Shown here: piece after piece, positions 35,902-48,801 of the stretch | Layout of the letters: the number at the start of each line of letters is the position of its first letter | Position numbering within the stretch: the first letter of the stretch is position 1 | Assembly (NCBI RefSeq): GCF_041296385.1 | Contig: NC_091020.1 | Span: 34,359,001 to 34,423,000, forward strand | DNA length: 64,000 bases | DNA from: Aphelocoma coerulescens | Taxonomy: Eukaryota; Chordata; Aves; Passeriformes; Corvidae | Reading direction: 5' to 3' | Made by a program: the position numbers and the translations under genes | The notes under the pieces: model-generated | What the model saw: the letters and a program-made list of their open reading frames with translations, nothing else | The model's database searches: none | Told to the model about the DNA's origin: nothing

Positions 35902-37868
35902 TCCTGCCTCGCTCCCACTCGTCCTGTGCCTTGAGCTCCTTTGTTCTGTCCCTCGAACCACGGAATTCATAATCACCTTGGAGAGATTTAAAAGTTCGTT
36001 AGGAGTGCATGGCTAATTTTTTATTGGGTTCTCCACCTCATTAGACAGAGAGGGCAGTTCCTGAAATAAGAAAGCCAGGCTGTTATTAACAGGCCTCATT
36101 AGGCAGAGGAGATCAGATCTAATGGTGGGTGCTCCTCGCTGCCCTGTGACACCCAGGGCGCCTCTCGCATTATCCAGCCCTCACATGGAAGCACAATCAC
36201 AATTAAACCTCCTGGGCACTCAGCTCTCTTTGCTGGTGCTCCTTTCCCAAAAGTTGCCCCACAGAAAGCCAGGGATATCCTGCTGTGACCTGCAGTTGGA
36301 GTTCATTCCCATTTATTGCAGAAAATACCAGATTGTTACGGGCTTTAACCACAAATCATTTCCCTTTGACCACACTGAGACTTTCATCAGCATCACCGTT
36401 TTTTTTCCCCTTTGTTTATAATCCAGTTTGCTTTCTGTCATTCCTATATATCCATTAGCCAGTGGAAAGACTCCATGAAAAAAATAATCAACAAAAGGTT
36501 ATTGTGCATTCTAGGGTATTATTATGAAAGCTGTCAATTCACATTGAGAGAAAGAGATTATTTTCTAGACTTATAATTAAGTTTTAATGCTCACTGACTG
36601 ATACTCCCTGCACAAATTAGGACCAAAAGAGGCTGTGTGCTCAAAAATCAGAGCTGACAAGATTCTCATTCAGAGGACAGAACGAATCCAAAATAACAAA
36701 GGAACTTCCATATGAACTGTTTTGAAAAGTCACACTGGAGTGCTCCTTCCTTGCCAAATAATTTGATTTCTAGAACTGAATATCTGGGAATAAAGCCCGT
36801 TACTGTTTTATTTCAATTTTTGGTTACAATAAACTTAAAATATTTTCCTCTTTATGACATATTGTACATATTATATTGTACTTAAAAACATATTAAAAAG
36901 ATCTGTGTAGGGTACATTTGCCTTATAAAAGCCTGAATTGTATTTCCTCCCTAACACTGTTCTCACCAACATTTCGGAATAAACCTTGAAACCTGTGAAC
37001 ATGAAATTAAATTCCTCCCTAAGCCAGGTTTACAGAGGTGTGGATTAAGTTGGGCTTTGCCAGATCTCAGTGGATGCTTCACTTTTGTAAAACAAAGTCA
37101 CTTCCAGTTAGGGGAATGCCATGATTTAACTTCAGGCACTGAAAACAGCATTTAGGCTTTGAAATGTATGACATTCAGTAGCTTTATGCTCAATGATGAC
37201 AAAGTTTTGCCTACCTTTCTACAAAAAAATTCTCTTCAGAAAAAACAGCTGTAAGAAAAAAAGGTTCTATTGACCATGAGAGCATTTTTAAGGAATAAAC
37301 TTCTCACAGACATATTCATACTAAACCCAAATTAATTTCAGTCATCTTCTGCAAAAATACCTGGTGCATGAATACAGCTGCTGGTGTCACCTGCATTTTA
37401 GCTGTGAGAATAAATGTTGGAAGTAAGACATCCCAGACACTGCTGAACCCAAAGAAATTATGTTTTACACACTGAAACCTTGTAGATAATCATAGTTCAG
37501 GTTGTTGTGTCAAAGAAAGAAAAAGTTGTGGGAGAGAAAAAAAGGTATCAGAACAAGGCTGTAAAAATAACCTCAGTTCTGGTGTTACTTGATCCGTCTG
37601 GGGCTGCTTGACTTTGCAATTTTAATGCTTTTTCAAGATTTTCTTGGGAATCTAAGCCTATCTTTGAAATTTAAATCTTGTTTTCTATTAACCATAGCAA
37701 TGTATACAGTCAGATTAGCTGATTGATCTCTCACCAGATGACTCAACGCTCAGCACTTAAAGCTGGACAAAAATGGCCTGACTTTCCATTATTTCACTTT
37801 TTTTCTTTGAGACTGACCTCATCTTATTATTGAAACCATATTCCTGACAACCACAGTAGGATTTGTAC

Positions 37869-38146
37869 CTTACTTTTTAGGAGCTGCTTTTGCCTGTGAA
37901 CATTTTCTTCCCGGAGGATTCTTGATGACGCTTTTCTGTTGCATACACTGTCGGAGACAGGCATTTTTGGTTTCAGGACACCCTGTGCTTGGATCTCTTT
38001 GGATTTGGAGGTGTCTTTGGAGGGAACTGCCCTGTTGGATGAGCCATCAGTAGCAGCAGCAATGGCTTCTCTGGAGGCTGCATCTGGAAGAGAACCAGGG
38101 GCTGTTGTGCTGTTCCTCTTCCTGCTTCCCAGCAGCATTGGTGTTC
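37869..38146 (-). CDS. C10orf90: C10orf90 (FATS) exon preceding the ALMS exon
   Basis: This exon is 278 nt. The acceptor TTTTTCTGTTTTTCACAG|GA is strong. The two first bases complete a glycine with the large exon (EA-G-TPMLLGSRKRN), followed by 92 codons. The peptide is serine/lysine-rich and ends in a basic helical stretch, LREENVHRQKQLLKSK, just ahead of the ALMS motif. The donor that keeps frame is AAG|GTACAA. A better-looking GTAAGG lies five bases earlier but would shift the frame (see findings). The downstream exon begins in phase 0 with EALEIH, which supports this donor. Confidence 0.88.
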
Positions 38147-38530
38147 CTGTGAAAAACAGAAAAACAACTCCAAGTCCTATAACATGGGAATATTTTTTTT
38201 CCCCCCTCAGTCCTCTCGTCCACATAATTTTTATTGGCGTGGAAGGATCCTGCAGTTGTAGGTGTTGAGCAACATCCTTCTCATCAAAACAATTTCATGG
38301 CAAAGCGTTGAACAAGTTGGACCTTTTGGGTGGTGCTTCCTGCTGTGACTTTGCACAGAGCCAGAATGGGGCACTGGAAATATTGGGGATGGGAGATGCT
38401 TCTGAGGCAACCACTCCACTGAAGAGGGGTTAAAATCCTGATCCCAAAACTTGTTAGAACTTGGTTTTCATCACAGTCACTGGTGAATCCATAACTATGA
38501 TTTTGATGAGGTTTAAACAATTTTAAATCC

Positions 38531-38802
38531 TAGAATCATGGAATGGTTTGGGTTGGAAGGAATCTTAAAGACCATCTCACTTCACCTGCCTTCCACTATT
38601 CCAGGTTGCTCCAAGCCCCAATGTCCAGCCTGGCCTTGGGCACTGCCAGGGATCCAGGGGCAGCCCCAGCTGCTCTGGGCACCCTGTGCCAGGGCCTGCC
38701 CACCCTCCCAGGGAACAATTCCTTCCCAATCTCCCATCCATCCCTGCCCTCTGGCAGAGGGAAGCCATTCCCTGTGTCCTGGCCCTCCGGACCCTTGTAG
38801 AG
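38531..38802 (-). mobile_element. CR1 LINE 3' fragment, young-looking subfamily
   Basis: Starts TAGAATCATGGAATGGTTTG. A short deletion has removed the usual CCATGGGCAGGGACA part. Then it matches the shared block and ends near CCTCCGGACCCTTGTAG. Confidence 0.93.
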
Positions 38803-38984
38803 GTTCCTTCATTTTGCTTGTTTCCTTTTTTAAAAGCAGATATAACACAATTCCTTTTTCTGCTTATTCCCAGCTGCCCCTCTCTAAGCACTTCTTTCCC
38901 ATGTCTTGGTTGAGAACAGAGTGAAGATTAGAAATGTTTTTCTCCTTTGAGCCAATCCATGACAAAGGGTGAGATGGCACTGCA

Positions 38985-39120
38985 GGGATTTAAAGAATTT
39001 GTGGATGTGGCATTTGGGGACATGGGTCAGTGATGGACTTGGCAGTGCTGGGTGATGGTTGGACTTGATGATCTTGAAGGGTTTTTCCAACCTAAATGAT
39101 TCTGTGTTTCTACGATTCTG
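38985..39120 (+). mobile_element. CR1 LINE 3' end
   Basis: Contains GTGGATGTGGCATTTGGGGA, TTGGACTTGATGATCTTGAA, TTTTCCAACCTAAATGATTC and a duplicated tail (TGTGTTTCTACGATTCTG). Confidence 0.9.
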
Positions 39121-39383
39121 TGTTTGACACTTCCTTATCTCAAAGTCACTCACTAAAATCAGATCTTGCCATGTGAGAAGTTTTCAGTTCACTGTCCCAA
39201 TCCTTAATCTACCCACAAGAGATAAGAAATACTCTTTTCCACAAAATTATCATCTCTTATGCATTTTAGTGACCTGACTGGCTCATGTCTCTTTTTGACT
39301 ATCCAGTATTTCTGAGGAAATCCGAGGCATTAAGATACAGCATTTACTGGTTTTCTCTTTCCCTGTAGATCAGAGTTTGGAGC

Positions 39384-39442
39384 ACAGAATCACAGAATTG
39401 TTTAGGTTGGCAAAGCCCTCTGACATCATCGACTCCAACCAT
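39384..39442 (-). mobile_element. CR1 LINE 3' end
   Basis: CACAGAATCACAGAATTGTT followed by TAGGTTGGCAAAGCCCTCTG and CATCATCGACTCCAACC, a typical CR1 terminus. It may extend to about 39510 in decayed form. Confidence 0.8.
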
Positions 39443-40081
39443 AACAGCTGAATCTCCTTTCTGTAACTGCCCATCCAGTGAGAAGGAGTCAGCTCCCGCT
39501 AAGTGAGGGATCCCTGAAGATCAGCACAAACAACCCTCGTTTTTAATTAAATTCATTGAGATGAACCCATCCAAAGTAATTTCACAGCCTTACAGAAAAT
39601 CTGGTCAAAGCTGGGAGGTGCACACAGAGTTCCCAGACTCTGGGGTAGCATCCAAGCTCTCCTGCTCTCTGACAGAACTTATTTTTCTCCTTGCTTTTCA
39701 TACATTGCAAATATTTCCCTTATCTTTTGTCACAACCAAGCTCTTTTCTCAGATGGAAATAATTTTGATGCAAATGCTCTCAAGAAAATGGACAGACTCA
39801 ATTCTGTGCATCCTCTCAGAGCTCATGCATATCCAGGGACCTGTTCCTTCATTCCCTGACTGATCCAATTCCTGCAGTCACACAAAAATGTTTGATGGCA
39901 CAGAGAGGGGGAAAAACACTGGGGCAGATTAATGGGGTCATGGACTCAAAGGGTGGGAGGAGGTAGGAACAAGCAGTGGGGTAGGAGAAGATGAAGAAAG
40001 CAGCAGGTAGCACTGAGTAACTGCAGAGCAGCAGGGGAGGAAGTCCTTTCACTCAGGCAGCCAAGAAATCAGATGGATAGA

Positions 40082-40093
40082 GGGGGGGGGGGG
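40082..40093 (+). repeat. G homopolymer (12 bases)
   Basis: Twelve G in a row followed by AAGGGAGGGGAG, in a C10orf90 intron. A possible quadruplex former. Confidence 0.95.
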
Positions 40094-41323
40094 AAGGGAG
40101 GGGAGCTAAGCCACAAGGAAGAACTTGAATGGAAAACAGATCATCTCATTAAATCACCTTTTAAATTAAAATAGTTTACTGGCCAGCAGTAAACAGAGAA
40201 GAGAAGAAAGAAGAAAGGAGAAAAGAGTTTCTACTCATCCATGGCAGCAGCACAGTGGGAGATAATTTGCCTTCATATCAAGAAATGGTCTGTGCAGCAA
40301 ATGTGTGTTGAGAAGCCAAACAGCTTCACTGTCAAACTGCTCAAACCGTGGCTGCATCCCCAGAAGAGACCATTTGCTGCTGCTGGGCCCCCCCAAAATC
40401 AGCAGGAATCACCAGGGGGGTCCAAATGGGCTGTAAGGGAGAAGGGTAAAACAGTGGAGACCAGAGGGAGGGAAGGAGAAGACTCCAAGTCACATCTCTC
40501 CTCCCTAACTCAGAATATTGATCTGAGCACAAGAAAGAAGAGCTGCCTGGAGTATTCACACTCCATTTACTCCTAACTACCAGACTAGCTATCCATGGAT
40601 ATTGGCTTCCACGTGTAAGTACAGGAACCTTCAAGAATGGACAATTAAGCTCCAGGAAATTTCTTACACATTGTGCAAATGGAGAAAACCTTCCCTTCTG
40701 TCTGCACCACTTCCCTGCTAAAAGAAAAGCCACCAGTGACATCCTCCCCACAAGGTCTGGGGGATCCCTGTGAAGATGTGGATTAGGAGAGAAGGAAAAG
40801 GAGTGCATGAACAAAACTAAGAATGGGGCCTAAAATTAGCACAGGGGATGGATGCTTCTTAGCATTTTATGATAAAAGGTTGCCTTGAGAAAGAATTAAA
40901 AAAACCCCACCATTCCTGATGAAGTTCAGGAACAAAATCAACATGTCCTTCCTGCATGAAAGGTATCTTCCTTGTGGGTCTGGTTCTAATATTCTAACTA
41001 AATCTTAATCCTTATTAGATTCACAGTATGGTGGGGATTTTTTTTTGGTGGTAGTTAATTAAGGCAATAAAAAAGGTGCGTCTTGTTCTTGTCTAACACT
41101 GAAGGCAATCAGAATAATAACAGAGTCAATTTGCTAAACTCTTTCTTCCAGCTCCCTCTTGAATTAACCTTTCTGTTCCAAAGGTGCACCCAGGTGCAGC
41201 CAATCCCCGGAAAAACACAGCAAAGCAACCCAGACAGGGGCTCCAAAAATCAACTCCCTCATCCTCAAAGCAGCTCTCAATTACTTTAACGAACGAACGC
41301 AGATGCAAATGATATTTAGGAAT

Positions 41324-41341
41324 AAAAAAAAAAAAAAAAAA
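41324..41341 (+). repeat. A homopolymer (18 bases)
   Basis: Eighteen A in a row in a C10orf90 intron, with no target-site duplication or retrocopy recognised next to it. Confidence 0.95.
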
Positions 41342-43904
41342 GAACAAGGCGAAGGTACTTAAAGGTAAGATCACAGCATTTCACTCTGTACACCCTGGAC
41401 CAATTTTTAATATTCTGAGTGGGGAATTAGGACTGTTACTCTCATTAAGACTATCTGGAATTGTATATCTAAATCCCCACCAACCCAACTTGAAATATAT
41501 ATGTCCCACTGAGAATAGCCAGAATTGCAACTGGATGACCAGAAATAGATGTTTTTTCTATTATCCCAGCCGAGGAAAGGCTTTAAAACTAATGAACAAA
41601 GACATGTAAGTGTAATGCTTTGGGAGATATGGGAGAGCAAAGCTCAAAGAAACAGAGAGCAGAATGACTCCATTAATAAAATTCAGCCAGTATAGATTGT
41701 AGTTGTAAAAGTTCAGCTGCTTGTAAGAGAAAATTTAAGGAACAAAGTCATAATTACATCTGGAGAAGAGTCATTCTCGCCCTGTGCAAGAAAGATGACA
41801 ACAGCTCCATTTTTAAATAATGACTTAGTGAAAACCATACGATATTGGAGGAGTTAAAAATATTCTGTAAAACCAGGGGTAGGTTTTCAAAAGCTCCTTT
41901 AAAAATAAAAAAGAATCCTTGATCTCAGAGTAAAATAAGTATATTGTTTTACTGTAAAGTATCTTTTTACATTTCCCCCTCTCTCCCTTCAGGGGGTTTT
42001 GCTAACGGGAAGTGACCCTGCATTACAGCAGGTTAAACTTGCCTTTCCTTGAGACACACACAATCCAGGCAAACATCCCCTGTTCCATTGTTACTGCTTT
42101 TTTCCCCCCATTTCACTTTACAGCAGGATAATTCAGCTTTTCATCCTTGCATATAACACTCTTCCCAGTGTTCCAGTGTGGATTTTTGTTGATTTGTGAC
42201 AAAGTGCTTCTTTGAAACTGGCCAAAGTTCATTTTAGCAGAGGCAGGGCTGCAAATCCTGCCCGGCCACCAAGTCAGCCTGAGAGGTGGCTGGGGAGGGG
42301 ACAGTCAGGGTTGATTCCCTGTGTGTCCCTAATGAGATCAGACATCAGCACTGGAGGTAGGCTTTACATTACAGACCACCTGCTGGGGGGTTTATTTTAA
42401 TTTAATAAAAGCCCCACATCCTGAGCTGCTGAGCTCTCCCGGACCTCCGTGCTGGGAGCTGATGCTGCCAATACCCCAAGCAGAGAGGAGCAGAAATTAA
42501 CATTCCTTAAATGTAAGAAACTTCTGCCTCCTTCAAGGCTTAGATCCAGTTGTACAGACCCACATGTGCCTCAAGCAGCCATCCATAATCCCAACCAAGA
42601 CTCCAACCTCTGCCTGACAAAGACTGATGGCTCAATCCTTATCATGAATCAAGGCTTGGCACAGCTGGGCCACGCAATCTTAGATATGAGCAAACAGAGC
42701 ACATCATCTCAACAGCCTGGTAACCCAGAGAAGTGGAAACACTGAGAGCCATGACAGCATTATTAGTTATGCCAGGGTTTGTCAAGGGATGCAAGATAGG
42801 ATGGAGAACTTATTTTTCAGATGGCTGCCGAGGAAAAGGCATCACTTGTAATCAGTCAATGAGCTGCAGTTGGCCAGGGGTGCTATGAAATTCAGATGTT
42901 TTGGCTAAAATTCCTGCTGACCAGCAACGAGGCTTTTGTCCCAAACGGCCTCCTGATGCTTGTCAGATGACTTGTTTGCAAGAGGCAGCATCAGCTGTTG
43001 CTCAGCATTAACATCCATGGAAACTACCTGAACTCCTGGTAATGGAGCTCTGCCCATGCTCCCTGGTCAAAATGTGATGTGTAACAAGTCTTGAGTCACC
43101 TTTCAATAAAAACCTGGGGCTGGATCCTGAGAAACAGGGCTGGGCCCTGTCCTCAGCTCCATTCCCAGAACTGTCAAGATCCAAAGTCAAGGTAACTTTA
43201 CTGCCTTGAAGAGAGAGGCTCAGCCAGCCCGTTCCTCCCAATGAATGTGTCAATGCACCTGTATTAATGCTTCTTCCAATGGTCCTGCTTGGTGGGGATA
43301 AAGCTTAATTATCTCAGCTATAACAGTAACACCTCAAACTAAAAGTCTAAATTTAAAAAAATATCTCTAATAAAAAAGCTTCTCTTTTTCCTAGCTACCT
43401 CTTTTGGGCTTTTTTTAAACCATGTTGACAGCTGTGGCCACATTTCTTAGAAGGAAGAGGCTTTCTTTTGTCAAAAGCTAATATTTGACTGTAGAAAGTT
43501 GTAATCATTTAAAATGGAAAGTGTACCTAAGAGCTGCTATGCTTCAAACCTACAATCAGTCCAAAGAAGGAAAAGCTTCTTATTGTCAAGAAACAGCTTG
43601 TTTACAGAAGGCTTTGGGCAAAATTAGTGCACTGACTTCAGAGCAAACAATCCCAAACCCAGCTAATCACCAGCCCCTAACAATCAGCCTTTCTATGCTG
43701 AAGGGCAATTTATTTTCTCAAAGCACTTTGCAAATAGTTAATTGACCTTCTCCCTTGATGCCAAACAAGGGAACACCACTTATTCCAGGGAGAGAATGGG
43801 TACCCATGTGCTGCTCAGCACAGGATGTGCCACTACTCCAGCTGCCATGGAGAGTTTTGGTGGAAGAAGGGTTTGTAGTGGCTGCACCAGCAAAACCCTG
43901 AATT

Positions 43905-44135
43905 TAACAGCCTCCAGTTGTGCCAGGGCAGGTTCAGGTTGGGCAGCAGGAAAAATTTCGTCACTGACAGAGTGGTTAATCCCAGAAACAGGCTTTGCAG
44001 GTGGACTCACCATCCCTGGAAGTGCTCCAAAGAGTAGTAAATGTGGCACTTGGTGATATGGTTCAGTTGACATGGTGGTGTTGGCCTTGGTGATCTTGGA
44101 GGGCTTTTTCCAACCTTAATGGTCCTGTGATTCTG
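43905..44135 (+). mobile_element. CR1 LINE 3' fragment, diverged
   Basis: GGGCAGGTTCAGGTTGGGCA, AAAAATTTCGTCACTGACAG, CACCATCCCTGGAAGTGCTC and a tail near CCAACCTTAATGGTCCTGTG. Several substitutions suggest an older copy. Confidence 0.85.
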
Positions 44136-45197
44136 CAAAAAGGAAATGTTCCTGCCTGGCACCTGCAGAACATCACCTTAGACTCAGAATCATGAGAAGG
44201 TATAACTGCAGCAGAATATTTTAGTGAGCAGCTAATAACCCACCCACACGATTTGAGGTGACTGCTGGCACCAGTGAGCTCCCCGTATCCAGCTGCTCAA
44301 CTACAATGTTTGTATATTTTACTAACATTTTTCCCTTTTCCTTCCTATGAGCTGGGAGAGGATGAAAGGAAAGAGTATTTCCTTTTCATTAAACCTTTCA
44401 TAATTTGGAGGCTGGTCAAGTACCTGGTAATTATTTTCTCATTTGAGATAATCAGTCTTGGGTTTTAGGCTCATGCCTCGAATCTTCAGTTTTTCTTGTC
44501 ATGCTTTTTTGGCCATGCTGTGCCAGAGCCGTGTCTTTAACAAACCCAACACTCCCAGGCAACTGGTCGTCAGAGTGAGAGGATGTCTGTTCATATTGTT
44601 AAGAGCCATGGAAACAGTTATTGAAAAATACTTTGAAATTTACTGCTGTACTTTTGAGACATTCCCTGTAACAGCCACAAACCCAAAACCACGGAGTTAG
44701 AAACCCATGTTTGCATTTCCAGGATGTCATGCTAGAAGCTATCAGACGCTATTGTAGTGACTCAAGGAGTAATCTGATGCAGTGTGACTTAAAAAAAAAA
44801 AAATGTTCAGGATGATTCAGAACATTTAAATGGTGATTTGCAGGGTAAGAAAGGCATGGACCACTTGGAATTCTCATCATGTCTGAGGCACCTAGTTCAG
44901 CTCTTTCTGATAATTTACCACAGCCAGGCTGAGCCAAGTATTCATTTCACAGACTGCACAAGAGTCGTTCATAGTTTAAACCAAGTGTGAATTAGGGGAA
45001 AATGAGGCCCTTTACTCCAGTGGCATAATGCAGTCACTGAATCCACAGAGCCCATCTCTTTTAATCATTATTTTAATGATTCTGGTATTCCAGCCTGCTG
45101 CTTGCCCAGAGTGCTAACGAGTGACTTACACCCTCCAGTCTTTCACTTCAAATTGTCTCACATTCTTACCAGCTCTGACAGCTCAAGACAGAAATGT

Positions 45198-45268
45198 CAC
45201 AGAATCACAGGATCATAGAACAGTGTAGGTTGGAAAAGACTTTTAACATCATTGAGTCCAAACTAACC
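45198..45268 (-). mobile_element. CR1 LINE 3' end
   Basis: CACAGAATCACAGGATCATA, then GTAGGTTGGAAAAGACTTTT and ATCATTGAGTCCAAACTAAC: a CR1 terminus truncated soon after. Confidence 0.8.
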
Positions 45269-47605
45269 AAGATGGAAAACAGTGGAAGAATCAAACTCTC
45301 GGCTTTCACATGCTGAACTTTAACTTGGATCTTCACACAACAGGAACATCTTTGGGAAAATGGAATTTATAGGTTCCACTCATAAAAATGTGTTCTGTAA
45401 CATCATTAACAGGGCAGACATCCTTCTGTCTTCTAGAGAAACAATGGCCTTTCTGCCCAACAGCTTCACTGCTACATCCCATAACAGAAAATTGAGTCTT
45501 TAATCCTCAAATGGCACTTCCTGAAGGAAACTTCAACTCCAGTCAAATTATTTTATGATCATGCCCTTAAACACACAAAACCACCCACAGGAAAACCCCA
45601 AAGAAACAAACCCCAAGAAAACTCATCCATCTCTGGCTGCTCGTTGCCTTAAGCCACAGAGGAATTGATAAAGAACAATTGGTTCCAGTGGAAAATGATC
45701 TCAGGCAGGGTCACTGTGACATCACAGCACTGTCAGTGAAAAGCAGCTTTGGCTCACACAGCCCTGAGCATCACCCTCCCCTCTTGCTGACATCACTGCC
45801 CACGATCTGTAGGGGTGGCCTTGCCTCCGTATGACAGGGCAGGAGGTCACCACATCTGTCTTCTGACTTAATAAATAAATAGGTTAAAGGAATGGAATAT
45901 TAAGGAATACCCCTCCATGCTGATACCTTACTTCTCCTACACCCTTTGTCCCACCAGATGATGGGGAAACTGACAGCAGGCCTTTGAGACAAAGAGCAAA
46001 GCTGAAGAGCAGGTACTCTAAAAAATGCAAAAAGGACCCTCCAGAAAAGAAGAGGCATCTCCTTCCTTCTAAAAATGAATTTAAAACTTCAAGATAAAGA
46101 GAGACAACTGCTATTTCCCCCCACAGGCTGGGGTCTGTCTCAGAGGCTGGCAGCATCTTCCAGAGTCACCCATAACAGGATTGCCAATTCCTCACTGAGT
46201 TTTCAACATCTGAAAGCATCGAATGCTCAGTTTCTGGCGATGCAGCACATGAAGGTCACACTGCAGCGTGACACGGACCCAATGACACAGAATGTCTAGA
46301 CTAAGGAAAATTGACAGCCTCCTCCATTTTAAATTTATCCCAGATGAAGTGAAACATCAAAGGAGCTCCTTTTAATGGGCTTTTTGGCATGTGGTCCTTT
46401 GTTCTTAACAAGTCAGCACCAGCTGCTGCATCCATAATGCCAAGTCAGTAATGTCCCTGGCCAGATTCTTGGCTGGTGTAAATCAGTGTCACTCCTCTGC
46501 AGGCAGAGATTTTGATTGGTTGACATCAGCTGAAGATTTGGCTCCTTGTGCTTAGCAGGTGCAAGCTAAAGTAAAATCTCCTGTGCCATATTTCATATTT
46601 CTCCTGTCTTCACCACCAGTTCTGCTGCACACATTTGCAGGGTGGAGAGTTAATTAGCATCAGCTGGAGCTGCTCAAGATCCTATACAATAAATTCCATA
46701 TTGTAAGGAACTGCTTCCCTCTAATTATATCTTGTTCATGTAGATATAGATATATTTTTATATATGTATTTACATTTACACACAGATATTGTACTTTGGC
46801 TTATTGCATGATGACTTTCCTGTAAACAGAAGATAAGGTGAGAGCACCAGATAGGCCACATTCCTTCATCGTAACATTTCAAATACAATTTAGTTAATGA
46901 AAGTAAGTATTATTTACAGCCTTCAGGTTTCCTAATTAACCCATTTTGATTACCAGGCTTATACATTAAAGGTGACCCACAATACTTTCTTGATACACAA
47001 ATGTCTCAAATACCTGGAGCTCTTCTTTTAAAATAAAAATATATTTTTGCATTGCAGCTAGCAGCTTATCAAAGTCCCACAGCACCAGCTGTTCTGATTT
47101 TACTCCAGTATGAGTAGGAACATACATACATGCATCAAAAAATTAAAATAGGTCTTGAAACAAATTAAAGTCTAGTTATTTACCCCTTAAAAACGTGCTG
47201 CTGACTTCAGCACTTGTTAATAAATAAGTTGAAGAAGGAAACAGAAGTCTGTAATCATCTGGGGCCTTTTAACACTCCCAAAGCCCAGATCCCATCTCAG
47301 TTTTCCCCACTCGCTGCCTTGGGTTGTTTTAATTAAGCAAATTATGCTTTCAAGTCACCTGCCATGCTCTTTGGGAAAAGGTATAAGCAGCTACATTACC
47401 AAGCCTCTGATGTGTTTTGTTCACTGCTGTGAATGTTTGCTTCCCCTCCTGAGCATTTCATCCCTGAATTCTGAAAAAGGAACTCTGGGAGTGCCCCCCT
47501 GGACACCCCCTGAGCCGGGACAGCTCCCAGGGGCTCAGGCACTGCTGAGCACATTCATCACAGCCACCCCACTGTGGCTCATCCAGCTTCCACTGCTGCC
47601 TCCAG

Positions 47606-48115
47606 CACGGAACCACGGAATCGTCAGGGTTGAAAAAGACCTTTGAAGCTGAGTCCAACTCTTCCCACCACTGCCCCCTGTCCCACATCCACAGGGCTTT
47701 TAAATCCCTCCAGGGATGGGGACTCCACCACTGCCCTGGGCAGCTGTGCCAGGGCTGGAGAGCTCTTTTGGTGAAGAAATTTGCCCCAATATCCAACCTA
47801 AACCTCCCCTGGTGCAATCTGAGGCTGTTTTCTCTCCTCCTGTCCCTGTTCCCTGGGGGCAGAGCCCGACCCCCCCGGCTGCCCCCTCCTGTCAGGGACT
47901 TGTGCAGAGCCACAAGGTCCCCCCTGAGCCTCCTTTGCTCCAGCCTGAGCCCCTTTCCCAGCTCCCTCAGCTGCTCCTGGGCCTCCAGCCCCTTCCCAGC
48001 TCCGTTCCCTGCCCTGGACATGCTCCAGCCCCCCAGTGTCTGTCTTGTCCAAGACTGACCCCAGGATCTGAGGTCCCTCAGCAGTGCCAGCACAGGGACG
48101 GTCACTGCCCTGGTT
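47606..48115 (-). mobile_element. CR1 LINE, long 3' fragment (inverted partner of 58.8 kb copy)
   Basis: Extends from CGGAACCACGGAATCGTCAG through GGTTGAAAAAGACCTTTGAA to beyond CCAGGATCTGAGGTCCCTCA. On the minus strand it encodes remnants of the ORF2 C-terminus (GRFRLDIGANFFTKRALQPW). The right end is approximate. Confidence 0.92.
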
Positions 48116-48749
48116 GCGTGGCCACACTGTGGCTGATGATTATCTCATAACCCTGATGTCCCTAATTCTGCATGGTTTACACGGGAGTGTGATGCTCATG
48201 AGATGCCCTTGTGTCATCTCCCACACCCTCCTTGCACATCTGCATCTCAGCTCAGGGCAGTGGGATCCAGCACAGCACCCGCCATCCAAACTGGATTCAC
48301 TCTATACCTCAGTTGTTCTTCCTTAAAATCTCTGCACAGGAGCTTTGGGTATGACAACAAAAGAAGAACAAAAGTGTAGAGGTGAGCAGGAAATATTTTA
48401 CTTTAGAAAATAGCTGAGATGTGTGAAGGCGCTCAGGCATCAAGAAGTTTACGGTTATCTAAGCTTAAATGGATAAATTTAGATGTTGGCATTTATAATC
48501 TTCCCCAGAAAAGTGATTATATTGTTTAATCAAGACGTCAAAAAGAATTTAAAATTGTCCCATTTTCTTCTCTTTGCTTCTTTTTAATGATTCAGCCTAG
48601 AGCCCAGTAGGTAATAGATAGTGAAAGATGGATGGAGAACTAGATATTCGTGGGGAATATATTCTTCATGAAAGGTAGGTGAGAAATTAAGATTAAAAAT
48701 GTTCCTGTCTTCAGCAGAAACAAGACTAATCTTTTCATTTCCAACTTAC

Positions 48750-48801
48750 CTTGTATTTATGAGACATCAGCTGCAGACAGGAAAGGAAATTGCAGCATTG
48801 C
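48750..48801 (-). other. Cryptic exon-like segment in C10orf90 intron
   Basis: A strong donor (TACAAG|GTAAGT) is preceded by two usable acceptors: CTGCTTTTCAG, giving a 52-nt exon from 48801, and CCTGTCTGCAG, giving a 21-nt exon from 48770. Spliced after the large exon (phase 1), either version meets an in-frame stop within the segment (TGA or TAA). It is therefore not part of the main protein but could act as a poison exon or a non-coding alternative first exon. Confidence 0.35.

Larger units (their letters stand above)
34732..37868 (-). other. C10orf90 intron with CR1 and minisatellite
   Basis: Holds a CR1 close to the ALMS exon acceptor, a purine-rich tract (about 35.67-35.74 kb), a 15-bp tandem repeat at 35.84-35.90 kb and about 1.9 kb of unique AT-rich DNA to the donor at 37868. 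Confidence 0.75.

Noticed and set aside
47458..48105. 215-codon minus-strand open frame
   Set aside because: It is a CR1 3' fragment, with ORF2 C-terminal remnants only. Not an independent gene.
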